DNA of 5,842 bases from Candidatus Methylomirabilota bacterium. GTDB taxonomy: Bacteria; Methylomirabilota; Methylomirabilia; Methylomirabilales; Methylomirabilaceae. Numbering within the stretch: the first letter of the stretch is position 1; each line of letters opens with the position of its first letter. Shown here one piece after another: positions 1 to 5,842 of the stretch. Where the stretch lies: positions 1 through 5,842 of the forward strand of contig JACQEV010000339.1 in the NCBI GenBank assembly GCA_016200385.1. The letters are read 5' to 3'. Below the pieces are notes generated by a model. The model was not told the origin of the DNA. It saw only the letters and a list, made by a program, of their open reading frames with translations, and did no database searches. Position numbers and translations under genes: made by a program.

Positions 1-81
1 ATGCTGCGTCAACTCCCCGTTGGCGCTCAACACGGCAATCTGCGACACGCGTTTGTGCAAGTCCACGCCGACGTGTACCAT
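1..81 (-). CDS. IS110-family transposase (DEDD recombinase), N-terminal fragment cut by window edge
   Basis: Reading leftwards from the ATG at 81-79, the frame stays open for 27 codons to the window edge. It begins MVHVGVDLHKRVSQIAVLSA and continues with NGELTQH. A start of the form 'GVDLHK...S...AVLDxxGE' is the hallmark of the RuvC-like DEDD domain that opens IS110/IS1111 transposases; Asp7 would be the first catalytic acidic residue. The family recombines DNA through a Tyr/Ser C-terminal domain, and in the IS110 group it is guided by a bridge RNA encoded beside the gene. A strong Shine-Dalgarno (AGGGAGGAGG, 99-90) lies 8 nt before the ATG and fixes the start. Whether the gene is complete, and which subgroup it belongs to, cannot be seen here. 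The family assignment rests on only 27 residues, but the match is characteristic. Confidence 0.8.
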   Translation of the reverse strand, partial: MVHVGVDLHKRVSQIAVLSANGELTQH

Positions 82-85
82 GGCT

Positions 86-217
86 TTGGCCTCCTCCCTC
101 AGCGGGTGTGTGCGATCTCTTCTGAGCGCCCAGCCTATCGCACGCTGGGCAGGAAGCCAACGCTCTTATGACATCACTAATCTGCACCGGAGGTTTCGGG
201 GACGGTGTAATCCAGAT
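86..217 (-). ncRNA. Candidate IS110 bridge RNA / structured transposase leader
   Basis: In the transposase-sense strand this region has several nested complementary segments. A bulged hairpin pairs ATCTG (217-213) with CAGAT (184-180) and CACCG (207-203) with CGGTG (189-185), with a 5-nt bulge (212-208) and a 13-nt loop. Next, TTGGCTTCCT (160-151) pairs with AGGAGGCCAA (95-86) over 10 bp with one U·G. That helix encloses GCCCAGC/GCTGGGC (150-144 with 134-128, 9-nt loop) and CTCAG/CTGAG (126-122 with 102-98, 19-nt loop). The two enclosed loops carry perfectly complementary 7-mers, GTGCGAT (143-137) and ATCGCAC (116-110). Known biology: IS110-group elements transcribe a bridge RNA from the noncoding end next to the transposase start. 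Calling this one is inference. No folding energy or covariation was computed, and short helices arise by chance in GC-rich DNA. Confidence 0.35.
90..99 (-). promoter_or_regulatory. Transposase ribosome binding site
   Basis: AGGGAGGAGG on the minus strand, 8 nt before the ATG at 81-79, is a near-ideal Shine-Dalgarno and decides the transposase start. Six of its bases (95-90) fall in the 10-bp helix with 160-151 described for the leader, so the site could be masked in the folded RNA. Confidence 0.7.
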
Positions 218-267
218 GTGAGTTGCCTGCTGAACGCGCGTGGGTTACCGGGCGGGGTTTGGACGGC

Positions 268-1314
268 CTAGGGAACGGAGACCTCGATTTCGGCGGAGGG
301 TGCGCTCTCATTTCGCCGAGAAGAGGCATCGACCGCAGTGACGGTATAGGTGTAACGCCCGCCTGATTGAACCGATCGGTCGTTGAGGGCGGGTACCGTA
401 AACGGCGTCTCGACAAGTCGGCGGGGGCGGCGGTTCGGGCCGTCGCTTCGATAGACCAGATAACCCAGGAGATCCGATTCGCGGTTCGGCTCCCAGCTCA
501 GTGAGACCACCGTGCCAGGCCCCGGGACCGCCCGCACCCCCTGCGGAGGAGCGGGAGGGGTGAGATCAACCGGGTCGGCGCTCACCTCTGATGACTGGAG
601 ACCCTCCTGCCAGGGCGGTTCCTGATTTTCGACCGCTTTCACGATGTAATAGTAGGTTCGATCGTTCACGAGATCGCTATCCTGGAACCACGTGGCCCTG
701 ATTGGTTCTCGATTGATGGGGCGGGAATCGTATCGGCCTGGGGTAGTCCCCCGATAGATGTTATACCCTTGGATTTCGGCAATCGGGCTCCCGTCGGCTC
801 GCCGAGTCGGCGCGGACCAGGAGAGGCGGATCGTCCGCTCGCCGGCCTCCGCCCTAAGGTCGGACGGGGCAGCGATCTCCACGGTCACCAGGGCAGTTGC
901 TTCCTCCGAGGGTGGGCCGACGATCCCGTGCCGATTCACCGACTCAATCTGGTAACCGTACTTGGCTCCCACGACGACGCCGCTGTCGGTGAAGGCATAC
1001 CGGTGTCCCGACACAATGGCATTCTCCGGCTTGTCGGCCTTGACAGTGGCGATTGCGGACAAAGCGGTGGCTTGGGGTGACTGCTGGGAGCGGGAGATCC
1101 GAAACGCCGCCAGGCTCTTCAGGGCGGTGTCATCGACGTTGGTGGTCGGCCGGGTCCACGTCAGCACGACGACCTGACGCCGAACCTGGGCCGTCAGATC
1201 GGCCGGCGGCGACGGCTCGATCAACACCGGGACCACCGGGGGACCCTTCCGGCCGCAGCCGACCAGCAAGAACACCGTGAGAAATGCAAGAGCCGCGATC
1301 TGTCGTGTCCGCAC
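268..1314 (-). CDS. Outer-membrane-type lipoprotein with LptM-like N-terminus and three fibronectin type III-like domains
   Basis: 348 residues from a GTG start. A short basic N-terminus, a hydrophobic stretch (about 7-18) and lipobox LVGC (17-20) mark a signal-peptidase-II signal with lipidated Cys20. Gly rather than Asp follows the cysteine, which favours sorting to the outer membrane. The mature start CGRKGPP (20-26) resembles the CGxKGPL motif of LptM/YifL-type small lipoproteins. Three FN3-like beta-sandwich units follow at about 34-147, 149-248 and 253-346, each with an early Leu-x-Trp strand (LTWTRP, LSWSAP, LSWEPN) and late Tyr-rich strands (YGYQIESVN, YYYIVKAVE, YTYTVTAVD). Function is unknown; binding or scaffolding in the periplasm is plausible. 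It begins 1 nt after the argH stop and is surely co-transcribed. The start is supported by GGGGAGG 7 nt upstream, inside the end of argH. In related neighbourhoods such a gene often precedes lysA; here an IS110 start follows instead. Confidence 0.85.
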   Translation of the reverse strand: MRTRQIAALAFLTVFLLVGCGRKGPPVVPVLIEPSPPADLTAQVRRQVVVLTWTRPTTNVDDTALKSLAAFRISRSQQSPQATALSAIATVKADKPENAIVSGHRYAFTDSGVVVGAKYGYQIESVNRHGIVGPPSEEATALVTVEIAAPSDLRAEAGERTIRLSWSAPTRRADGSPIAEIQGYNIYRGTTPGRYDSRPINREPIRATWFQDSDLVNDRTYYYIVKAVENQEPPWQEGLQSSEVSADPVDLTPPAPPQGVRAVPGPGTVVSLSWEPNRESDLLGYLVYRSDGPNRRPRRLVETPFTVPALNDRSVQSGGRYTYTVTAVDASSRRNESAPSAEIEVSVP

Positions 1315-1315
1315 C

Positions 1316-2713
1316 CTATCGCCTCCCCAGCCTGGTCCGGGCTGCCGTGATCGCCTTTTTCACCGTTCCCGTTGCCGTCCCCCCAGTGGCCTTGCGCCGC
1401 TCGATGCACCCTTCAAGCGCGACGTAGGCAAAGACATCTCTGTCGAAAAGCGGTGAGGCGGCCCGTAGCTCCTTCAGGGATAGCTCCTCGATCCGGCATC
1501 GCTTGGCGAGACAGCGTCGCACAATCCGGCCCACGGTCTCGTGGGCCTGCCTGAATGGCATCCCCTTGCGCACCAGGTAATCGGCCATATCGGTGGCATT
1601 CAAGAATCCCTCCCGCGCAGCCTGCTGCATACGATCCCGACAGAACGCCAGCCCGCTGACCAGCGAGGCCATGACCGAGAGCGCTGCCTTGACCGTCTCC
1701 ACGCTGTCGAAGAGCGGCTCCTTGTCCTCCTGGAGATCGCGATTGTAGCTCAGTGGAAGCCCCTTGACGGCCGTGAGCAAGGCAACCAGGGCTCCGAACA
1801 CCCGCCCGGTCTTCGCCCGGGTAAGCTCCGCCACGTCCGGGTTCTTCTTCTGCGGCATCATGCTGGAGCCGGTAGCCAAGGCGTCCGGCAGTTCGATAAA
1901 TCCGAACTCCGCGGACGCCCACAGGACGATCTCCTCTGCCAGTCGGGAGAGGTGCGCCATCAGGAGAGCGAAAGCAGCCAGCGGCTCGATGACGAAGTCG
2001 CGGTCCGAGACGGCATCCAGCGAGTTAGCTGACAGCGCCCGAAACTGAAGCTCCCTCGCGACGAAGCGCCGGTCGATCGGCAAGCCGACGCCGGCCAGGG
2101 CGCCAGAGCCGAGAGGGAGCACATCGACCCTGGCGAGCGCATCGTTGAGCCGGGCGCGATCCCGCTCCAGCATCTCCACGTAGGCCATGAGATGGTGGGC
2201 CAGGAGCACCGGCTGGGCGCGCTGCAGGTGCGTATAGCCAGGCATGATCAGATCCAGGTGGGCTTCGGCCTGAGCGATCAAGGCCCGCTCAAGGCCGGCC
2301 ACGAGACGGCGAATCTGTCGTATCTCGTCCCGCAGGTAGAGGCGCACATCGAGCGCGACCTGGTCGTTCCGGCTCCGGCCGGTGTGGAGCTTCGCACCGG
2401 CCTCCCCGACTTTTTCGATCAGGCGGCTCTCGATCGCCATGTGAATGTCCTCAAATGAGGGGTCGAAGCGGAACTCTCCGCGCTCGATCTCGCCGCCGAT
2501 CTCATGAAGCCCCGCCACGATCTTGTCGGCCTCCGCCTTCGCGAGGAGGCCGCACTTGGCCAGCATGCGCGCATGCGCGACACTGCCCTGGATGTCGTAT
2601 TTGTAGAGGCGGCGATCGAACTGAATCGAGGCAGTATAGGCTTCAACCTGTGGATCGGTTGCCTGCGCAAACCGCCCGCCCCATGGCTTGCCGCTTTTTC
2701 GCATCGCCGTCAT
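1316..2713 (-). CDS. argH: Argininosuccinate lyase
   Basis: 465 residues, the usual family length. It cleaves argininosuccinate to arginine and fumarate, the last step of arginine synthesis, as a cytosolic homotetramer of the fumarase/aspartase superfamily. The three conserved regions are present: TGRSRNDQ (111-118), [10 protein letters not shown] (159-168) with the catalytic His162, and the superfamily signature [10 protein letters not shown] (282-291) with the catalytic Ser283 on its mobile loop. The N-terminus KPWGGRF (9-15) and the C-terminal [10 protein letters not shown] (438-447) are also typical. The ATG at 2713-2711 overlaps the argG stop in an ATGA. A second in-frame ATG lies three codons on (2704-2702) and could be used instead. 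The Shine-Dalgarno is weak (AGGGAAG about 11 nt upstream), so translation probably depends on coupling to argG. No frameshift or missing key residue is seen. Confidence 0.97.
   Translation of the reverse strand: MTAMRKSGKPWGGRFAQATDPQVEAYTASIQFDRRLYKYDIQGSVAHARMLAKCGLLAKAEADKIVAGLHEIGGEIERGEFRFDPSFEDIHMAIESRLIEKVGEAGAKLHTGRSRNDQVALDVRLYLRDEIRQIRRLVAGLERALIAQAEAHLDLIMPGYTHLQRAQPVLLAHHLMAYVEMLERDRARLNDALARVDVLPLGSGALAGVGLPIDRRFVARELQFRALSANSLDAVSDRDFVIEPLAAFALLMAHLSRLAEEIVLWASAEFGFIELPDALATGSSMMPQKKNPDVAELTRAKTGRVFGALVALLTAVKGLPLSYNRDLQEDKEPLFDSVETVKAALSVMASLVSGLAFCRDRMQQAAREGFLNATDMADYLVRKGMPFRQAHETVGRIVRRCLAKRCRIEELSLKELRAASPLFDRDVFAYVALEGCIERRKATGGTATGTVKKAITAARTRLGRR
1322..1328 (-). promoter_or_regulatory. 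Ribosome binding site of the lipoprotein gene, embedded in the argH 3' end
   Basis: GGGGAGG on the minus strand lies 7 nt before the GTG at 1314-1312. It is formed by the final codons of argH (Leu-Gly-Arg-Arg-stop). It supports the GTG start and allows translation independent of, or coupled to, argH termination. Confidence 0.65.
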
Positions 2714-4020
2714 CGGCCGGAGCGCTTCCCTGCCGCTCTTCTCAAGGCCTGCCCTGAGCGGAGCCTGTCCCGAGCCCCGCCGAGGGATCGAAGGGCGCGT
2801 ATCCTGAGACGCAGCGCGTTCAGTCGGATGAACCCCTCGGCATCTTTCTGGCGGTACACCTCATCTTCCTCGAACGTGGCGAAGGCCGGATCGTAAAGCG
2901 AGACCCCGGATTGTCGTCCAACGACCTCGCAACCGCCCTTATAGAGTTTGACCCGCGCAACTCCGGTGACCCCCTTCTGCGACTCATCGATCGTCCGCTG
3001 GAGCAGCTCCATCTCGGGGGAGAACCAGTACCCGTAGTAGACGAGCTCCGAGAACCGCGGGGTGAGCGCGTCCCTCAGGTGCATCACCTCCCGATCCATG
3101 GTGATCGATTCCACGGCGCGGTGGGCCACGTGCAAGATCGTCCCGCCCGGGGTCTCGTACACGCCGCGCGACTTCATCCCGACATAGCGGTTCTCGACGA
3201 CATCGACGCGCCCGACCCCGTGCCGGCCGCCAACACTGTTCAAGAGCCCCAGCAGCCTCGCGGGGGAGAAGCGTTTGCCGTCCACGGCGATGGGAACGCC
3301 GTCTCGGAACTCAATCTCATGATATGCGGGCCGGTCGGGCGCCTTTTCCGGCGAGACGCTCAGGACGAACATCTCCGCTGGCGGCTCCTGCCAGGGGTCT
3401 TCCAGAACTCCGCCCTCGAAGCTGATGTGAAAGAGGTTCCGGTCGGTACTGTATGGCCGTGCCCTCGTGGTCGGCACCGGAATATCATGCCTCCTAGCGT
3501 AGGCGATGAGATCCGAGCGCGATCGCAACTTCCACTCCCGCCATGGAGCGATGACCCTGATGTGAGGGTCGATGGCGTAGTACGAAAGCTCAAAGCGGAC
3601 TTGGTCGTTCCCTTTGCCTGTTGCGCCGTGTGCCACCGCGTCCGCCCGCTCTTTCTTCACCACGGCCATCTGGTGCTTCGCGATCAGTGGCCGGGCCATC
3701 GACGTGCCGAGCAGGTACCGTCCCTCGTAGGCGGCGTTCGCCTTCAGGCAGGGAAACACGAAGTCTCGAACGAACTCCTCTTTCAGGTCTTTGATGTAAA
3801 CCCTGCTGGCGCCGGTCTTCAGCGCCTTGTCCCGAACCGGATCCAGCTCTTCTCCTTGCCCCAGATCGGCGCAGAAGGCAACCACCTCGGCCCGATAGGT
3901 CTCGATGAGCCAGCGAAGGATGACCGACGTGTCGAGGCCCCCGGAGTACGCCAGCACGATCTTCTTCACATCCTTCACCCTGGTTCGGGACGCAACGTGA
4001 GATCTCATCGTCCTCTTCAC
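2710..4020 (-). CDS. argG: Argininosuccinate synthase with C-terminal extension
   Basis: 436 residues; joins citrulline and aspartate at the cost of ATP to AMP + PPi, in the cytosol. The PP-loop AYSGGLDTS (24-32) is the nucleotide-binding N-type ATP pyrophosphatase motif. [14 protein letters not shown] (98-111) and [14 protein letters not shown] (131-144) are the family substrate-binding segments, and the C-terminal half runs to [13 protein letters not shown] (396-408), where homologues normally end within a few residues. Residues 409-436 are an arginine-rich tail. Its first part is encoded by a repeat-like segment (see 2751-2796). The start is uncertain. The upstream GTG (4020-4018) overlaps the argF stop as GTGA but adds 17 residues before the usual [15 protein letters not shown] beginning. 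A GTG at 3969-3967 (residue 18) has AGGG 8 nt upstream and gives a 419-residue protein; an ATG at 4008-4006 is also possible. Function is secure, both ends are less so. Confidence 0.95.
   Translation of the reverse strand: MKRTMRSHVASRTRVKDVKKIVLAYSGGLDTSVILRWLIETYRAEVVAFCADLGQGEELDPVRDKALKTGASRVYIKDLKEEFVRDFVFPCLKANAAYEGRYLLGTSMARPLIAKHQMAVVKKERADAVAHGATGKGNDQVRFELSYYAIDPHIRVIAPWREWKLRSRSDLIAYARRHDIPVPTTRARPYSTDRNLFHISFEGGVLEDPWQEPPAEMFVLSVSPEKAPDRPAYHEIEFRDGVPIAVDGKRFSPARLLGLLNSVGGRHGVGRVDVVENRYVGMKSRGVYETPGGTILHVAHRAVESITMDREVMHLRDALTPRFSELVYYGYWFSPEMELLQRTIDESQKGVTGVARVKLYKGGCEVVGRQSGVSLYDPAFATFEEDEVYRQKDAEGFIRLNALRLRIRALRSLGGARDRLRSGQALRRAAGKRSGR
2751..2796. repeat. REP-like dispersed repeat read in frame at the argG 3' end
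   Basis: This 46-bp segment starts GCCCTGAGCGGAGCCTGTCC and ends GAGGGATCGAAGGGC on the plus strand, with terminal 5-bp inverted repeats GCCCT (2751-2755) and AGGGC (2792-2796). It resembles, from memory, the 'GCCCTGAGC...TCGAAGGGC' short repeats scattered in intergenic DNA of many environmental bacteria. Here it begins exactly where the conserved ArgG fold ends (Ala409) and is translated through about residue 424. There is only one copy in the window, so repeat status rests on resemblance. Confidence 0.5.
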
Positions 4021-4949
4021 GACCCTTGACTTCCCAGCAAGGTCACCAGGATCGCCTTTTGGAGATGGAGCCGGTTCTCGGCCTCGTCATACACAACGGA
4101 ATGAGGACCGTCGAGCACCTCATCCGTGATCTCTTCACCCCGGTGTGCCGGTAGGCAGTGCATAACCAACACATCAGGGGCGGCCAGTCGGACGAGTGCC
4201 GCATCGACCTGGAACCCCTGGAAGTCCCGTCTTCTCTTCGCCGACTCGGCCTCCTGGCCCATGCTGGTCCAGACATCGGTGTAGAGAACATCCGCACCCT
4301 CCGCCGCCAGCCTGGGATCATGGCTAAGTGCGATTCGCCCGCCAGATGCTTCGGCCTCTCTCCGGGCAGAAGTCAGCACATCAGCGTGGGGTTCGTACCC
4401 CCTCGGACAAGCCACCGTGAACTCTATCCCGGTCTTTGCCGCGGCGTACAGCCATGAGTGACAGACGTTGTTCCCGTCGCCGATGTAGGCTACCTTCAAG
4501 CCCTGGAGATGGCCGCACTTCTCCCGAAGTGTGAAGAGGTCCGCCAGAACCTGGCATGGATGTGTCAGATCGCTCAACCCATTGATGACCGGAACAGCGG
4601 CGTGGCGGGCCAACTCCTCCAGCGTCTGGTGGCTGTATGTCCGCGCCATGATCCCATCCACCCATCGCTCGAGATTCTTGGCTGCATCCTTGACCGCTTC
4701 TCGTTCACCGAGCCGGATGTCGGCCGGCACCAGATAGATGGCGCGGCCGCCCAACTGGCTCATCCCGACCTCGAAGGTGACGCGCGTCCTCAGCGACGGC
4801 TTTTCGAAAATCATGGCTAGGCTCTTGCCGGCCAGCAGAGGATGGGCAATCCCTTTCCGCTGCTGCTCCTTCAGGTCGGCGGCCAGCGAAAGGAGGGTCT
4901 CGATCTCATTCGGCGTCAAATCCCCGATCGACAGAAGATCCTTCGTCAT
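4017..4949 (-). CDS. argF: Ornithine carbamoyltransferase (anabolic)
   Basis: 310 residues, typical of the family. It transfers the carbamoyl group of carbamoyl phosphate to ornithine, giving citrulline; cytosolic, usually trimeric. The carbamoyl-phosphate motif is SLRTR (52-56) in the context [17 protein letters not shown] (130-133) follows in the same domain. The ornithine domain has DVWTSMG (225-231), whose SMG loop marks ornithine rather than aspartate or acetylornithine as substrate, and HCLPAHRG (264-271) with the catalytic Cys265. The ATG at 4949-4947 overlaps the argD stop as ATGA, and its own stop overlaps the argG GTG as GTGA. A GGGGGAA stretch about 9 nt before the ATG may serve as Shine-Dalgarno. 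Its place among argD, argG and argH argues for the biosynthetic rather than the arginine-deiminase enzyme. All key residues are intact. Confidence 0.97.
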   Translation of the reverse strand: MTKDLLSIGDLTPNEIETLLSLAADLKEQQRKGIAHPLLAGKSLAMIFEKPSLRTRVTFEVGMSQLGGRAIYLVPADIRLGEREAVKDAAKNLERWVDGIMARTYSHQTLEELARHAAVPVINGLSDLTHPCQVLADLFTLREKCGHLQGLKVAYIGDGNNVCHSWLYAAAKTGIEFTVACPRGYEPHADVLTSARREAEASGGRIALSHDPRLAAEGADVLYTDVWTSMGQEAESAKRRRDFQGFQVDAALVRLAAPDVLVMHCLPAHRGEEITDEVLDGPHSVVYDEAENRLHLQKAILVTLLGSQGS

Positions 4950-5842
4950 CGGGGCTGTTCCCCCAGAACCCGATCAAGGATGTTGAGCGCCTCGTCCACC
5001 TCGGCCTCACCGATGATCAGTGGGGGCACCAGACGGAGGATCTGGTCGCCCGCGGTCAGGATCAGGAGGCCGCGCTGAAGGCACAGATCGACGATCGGTT
5101 TGGCCGACACTGTCAGCTCCAGCGCGAGAATCAGCCCTTTGCCGCGACTCTCCTTCACGAGGGGATGACGCCGCGGCAACTCCTGAAGACGGGTCAGGCA
5201 GTAGGCGCCGATCTTTGCAGCCCGCTCAGGCAACCGCTCATCGAGGATGGCGGTCAGCACCGCTCCGGCCACAGCCGTGACGAAGGGGCTACCCCCGAAG
5301 GTCGAGGCATGGCTGCCTGGAACAAATGCCTGTGCGACGGCCTCCTTCGCCAGCATGGCACCGATCGGCAGGCCCCCGCCCAGACCCTTGGCCAGTGTCA
5401 TGATGTCCGGCTCGATCCCCCAGTGCTCGTAGGCAAAGAGACGCCCGGTCCGACCCATCCCGGTCTGCACCTCATCCAGCATCAGGAGGACTTCCCGTTC
5501 CGTACAGAGTTGCCGGAGCCCAGGCAGGTAATTGTCGTCCGGGACCCTTACCCCGCCCTCGCCCTGGATGGGTTCCACCAACACGGCACAGGTCCTCGAG
5601 TCGATCGCCTGCTCAACCGCCTTCAGGTCATTGAAGTGGATATGTTTGAAGCCCGGCAGTAGCGGCTCGAAGCCGTATTGATACTTCTGCTGGCCGGTGG
5701 CGGTCACCGTCGCCATCGTCCTACCGTGGAATGACTCCCGCATGCAGACGATCTCGTAGCGGTCGGAGCTCCACCGTTCCTTGGCATAGCGGCGGGCCAG
5801 CTTGATGGCCGCCTCATTCGCCTCTGCTCCGCTGGTGCAGAA
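4946..5842 (-). CDS. argD: Acetylornithine aminotransferase, N-terminus beyond window
   Basis: 298 residues are visible and the frame is open to the right edge; about 100 N-terminal residues are missing, judged by the usual length near 400. The enzyme is a PLP-dependent class III (subgroup II) aminotransferase, interconverting N-acetylglutamate semialdehyde and N-acetylornithine with glutamate as amino donor. It often also acts on succinyl-aminoketopimelate in lysine synthesis. Fragment residues: TSGAEANEAAIKLARRY (3-19, PLP phosphate contact), SFHGRT (37-42), VEPIQGEGG (89-97), LMLDEVQTGMGRTG (120-133, with the Asp that contacts the pyridine nitrogen), TLAKGLGGGLPIGA (149-162) with Schiff-base Lys152 encoded at 5389-5387, and HASTFGG (178-184). 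The Met at 5743 is internal, not the start, because conserved sequence continues upstream of it to the window edge. The stop overlaps the argF start by 4 nt. The related GABA and ornithine aminotransferases are less likely in this operon. Confidence 0.94.
   Translation of the reverse strand, partial: FCTSGAEANEAAIKLARRYAKERWSSDRYEIVCMRESFHGRTMATVTATGQQKYQYGFEPLLPGFKHIHFNDLKAVEQAIDSRTCAVLVEPIQGEGGVRVPDDNYLPGLRQLCTEREVLLMLDEVQTGMGRTGRLFAYEHWGIEPDIMTLAKGLGGGLPIGAMLAKEAVAQAFVPGSHASTFGGSPFVTAVAGAVLTAILDERLPERAAKIGAYCLTRLQELPRRHPLVKESRGKGLILALELTVSAKPIVDLCLQRGLLILTAGDQILRLVPPLIIGEAEVDEALNILDRVLGEQPR

Larger units (their letters stand above)
1..217 (-). mobile_element. Left (5') end of an IS110-family insertion sequence, outer boundary uncertain
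   Basis: This spans the transposase start and its noncoding leader. IS110-group elements usually lack obvious terminal inverted repeats and target duplications and carry a noncoding stretch of roughly one to a few hundred bases before the transposase. The element's outer end therefore cannot be read directly. The hard limit is the lipoprotein stop codon at 268-270, unless the insertion replaced the end of that gene. I set the provisional boundary at 217, the outer edge of the upstream bulged hairpin; the true end may lie anywhere from about 160 to 267. The rest of the element lies left of the window. Confidence 0.45.

Noticed and set aside
124..165. Alternative outer helix GAGCG (165-161) with CGCTC (128-124) in the leader
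   Set aside because: It competes with the longer 10-bp helix (160-151 with 95-86) and the CTCAG/CTGAG helix and leaves an 11-nt bulge, so the three-way fold explains more of the sequence.
155..215. Possible sigma-70 promoter for the transposase (for example CATAAG at 170-165 as -10, or TTGGCT/GATAGG)
   Set aside because: The -10-like hexamer has no matching -35 at the right distance, and the other pair has a spacer that is too short (15 nt). In IS110 elements the strong promoter may form only at the circular junction.
180..267. Rho-independent terminator after the lipoprotein gene
   Set aside because: The only clear hairpin (217-180) has a bulge and is followed by TAGTGATG rather than a run of T.
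20..271. 83-codon plus-strand open frame at the left edge
   Set aside because: It is antisense to the IS110 start and its leader, resembles no known protein and has no convincing Shine-Dalgarno.
1541..2032. 163-codon plus-strand open frame, and shorter ones across argH, argF and argD
   Set aside because: All are antisense to or overlap confidently identified enzymes, have no ribosome binding context of note and show low-complexity, Arg/Pro/Ser-rich translations.
2911..4029. 372-codon open frame on the plus strand
   Set aside because: It lies wholly antisense to argG, whose protein is unmistakable. The translation shows no recognisable family and is a typical mirror of GC-rich codon bias.
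1..5842. CRISPR array, tRNA or rRNA genes, or ARG-box operator
   Set aside because: No regularly spaced repeats, no cloverleaf or rRNA-like stretch and no convincing ArgR operator were seen. The operon promoter should lie right of the window.

Overview
The window holds the distal part of an arginine biosynthesis operon, all on the minus strand. It runs from right to left as argD (5' end beyond the right edge), argF, argG, argH and a fibronectin-type lipoprotein gene. At the left edge, on the same strand, is the start of an IS110-family transposase gene. Base composition is G+C rich by eye. The gene order, the ArgF/ArgG/ArgH sequence types and the lipoprotein after argH suggest a Gram-negative bacterium of the Desulfobacterota/NC10 (Methylomirabilis) sort. 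That placement is inference from memory of similar neighbourhoods and is not proven here.

Region by region: 5842-4946 is the C-terminal three quarters of acetylornithine aminotransferase. 4949-4017 is ornithine carbamoyltransferase. 4020-2710 is argininosuccinate synthase. 2713-1316 is argininosuccinate lyase. 1314-268 is an outer-membrane-type lipoprotein with an LptM-like N-terminus and three FN3-like domains. 267-82 is noncoding. 81-1 is the first 27 codons of an IS110-type transposase/recombinase. The genes are packed as one transcription unit: three junctions overlap by 4 nt (ATGA, GTGA, ATGA) and the fourth has a 1-nt gap.

Together the four enzymes make ornithine from N-acetylglutamate semialdehyde (ArgD, with an upstream or unseen deacetylation step), convert it to citrulline (ArgF), then to argininosuccinate (ArgG), and release arginine plus fumarate (ArgH). 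The lipoprotein has no evident enzymatic part in this.

Two places deserve attention. First, the 186-nt gap upstream of the IS110 start codon contains interlocking complementary segments in the transposase-sense RNA: a bulged hairpin, then a compact three-way junction whose closing helix covers the transposase Shine-Dalgarno sequence and whose two hairpin loops share 7 nt of perfect complementarity. This is where IS110-group elements encode their bridge (guide) RNA, so it is a candidate bridge RNA and/or translational control structure. Second, the 3' end of argG carries a 46-bp repeat-like segment read in frame, giving ArgG a 28-residue tail and placing its stop over the argH start.
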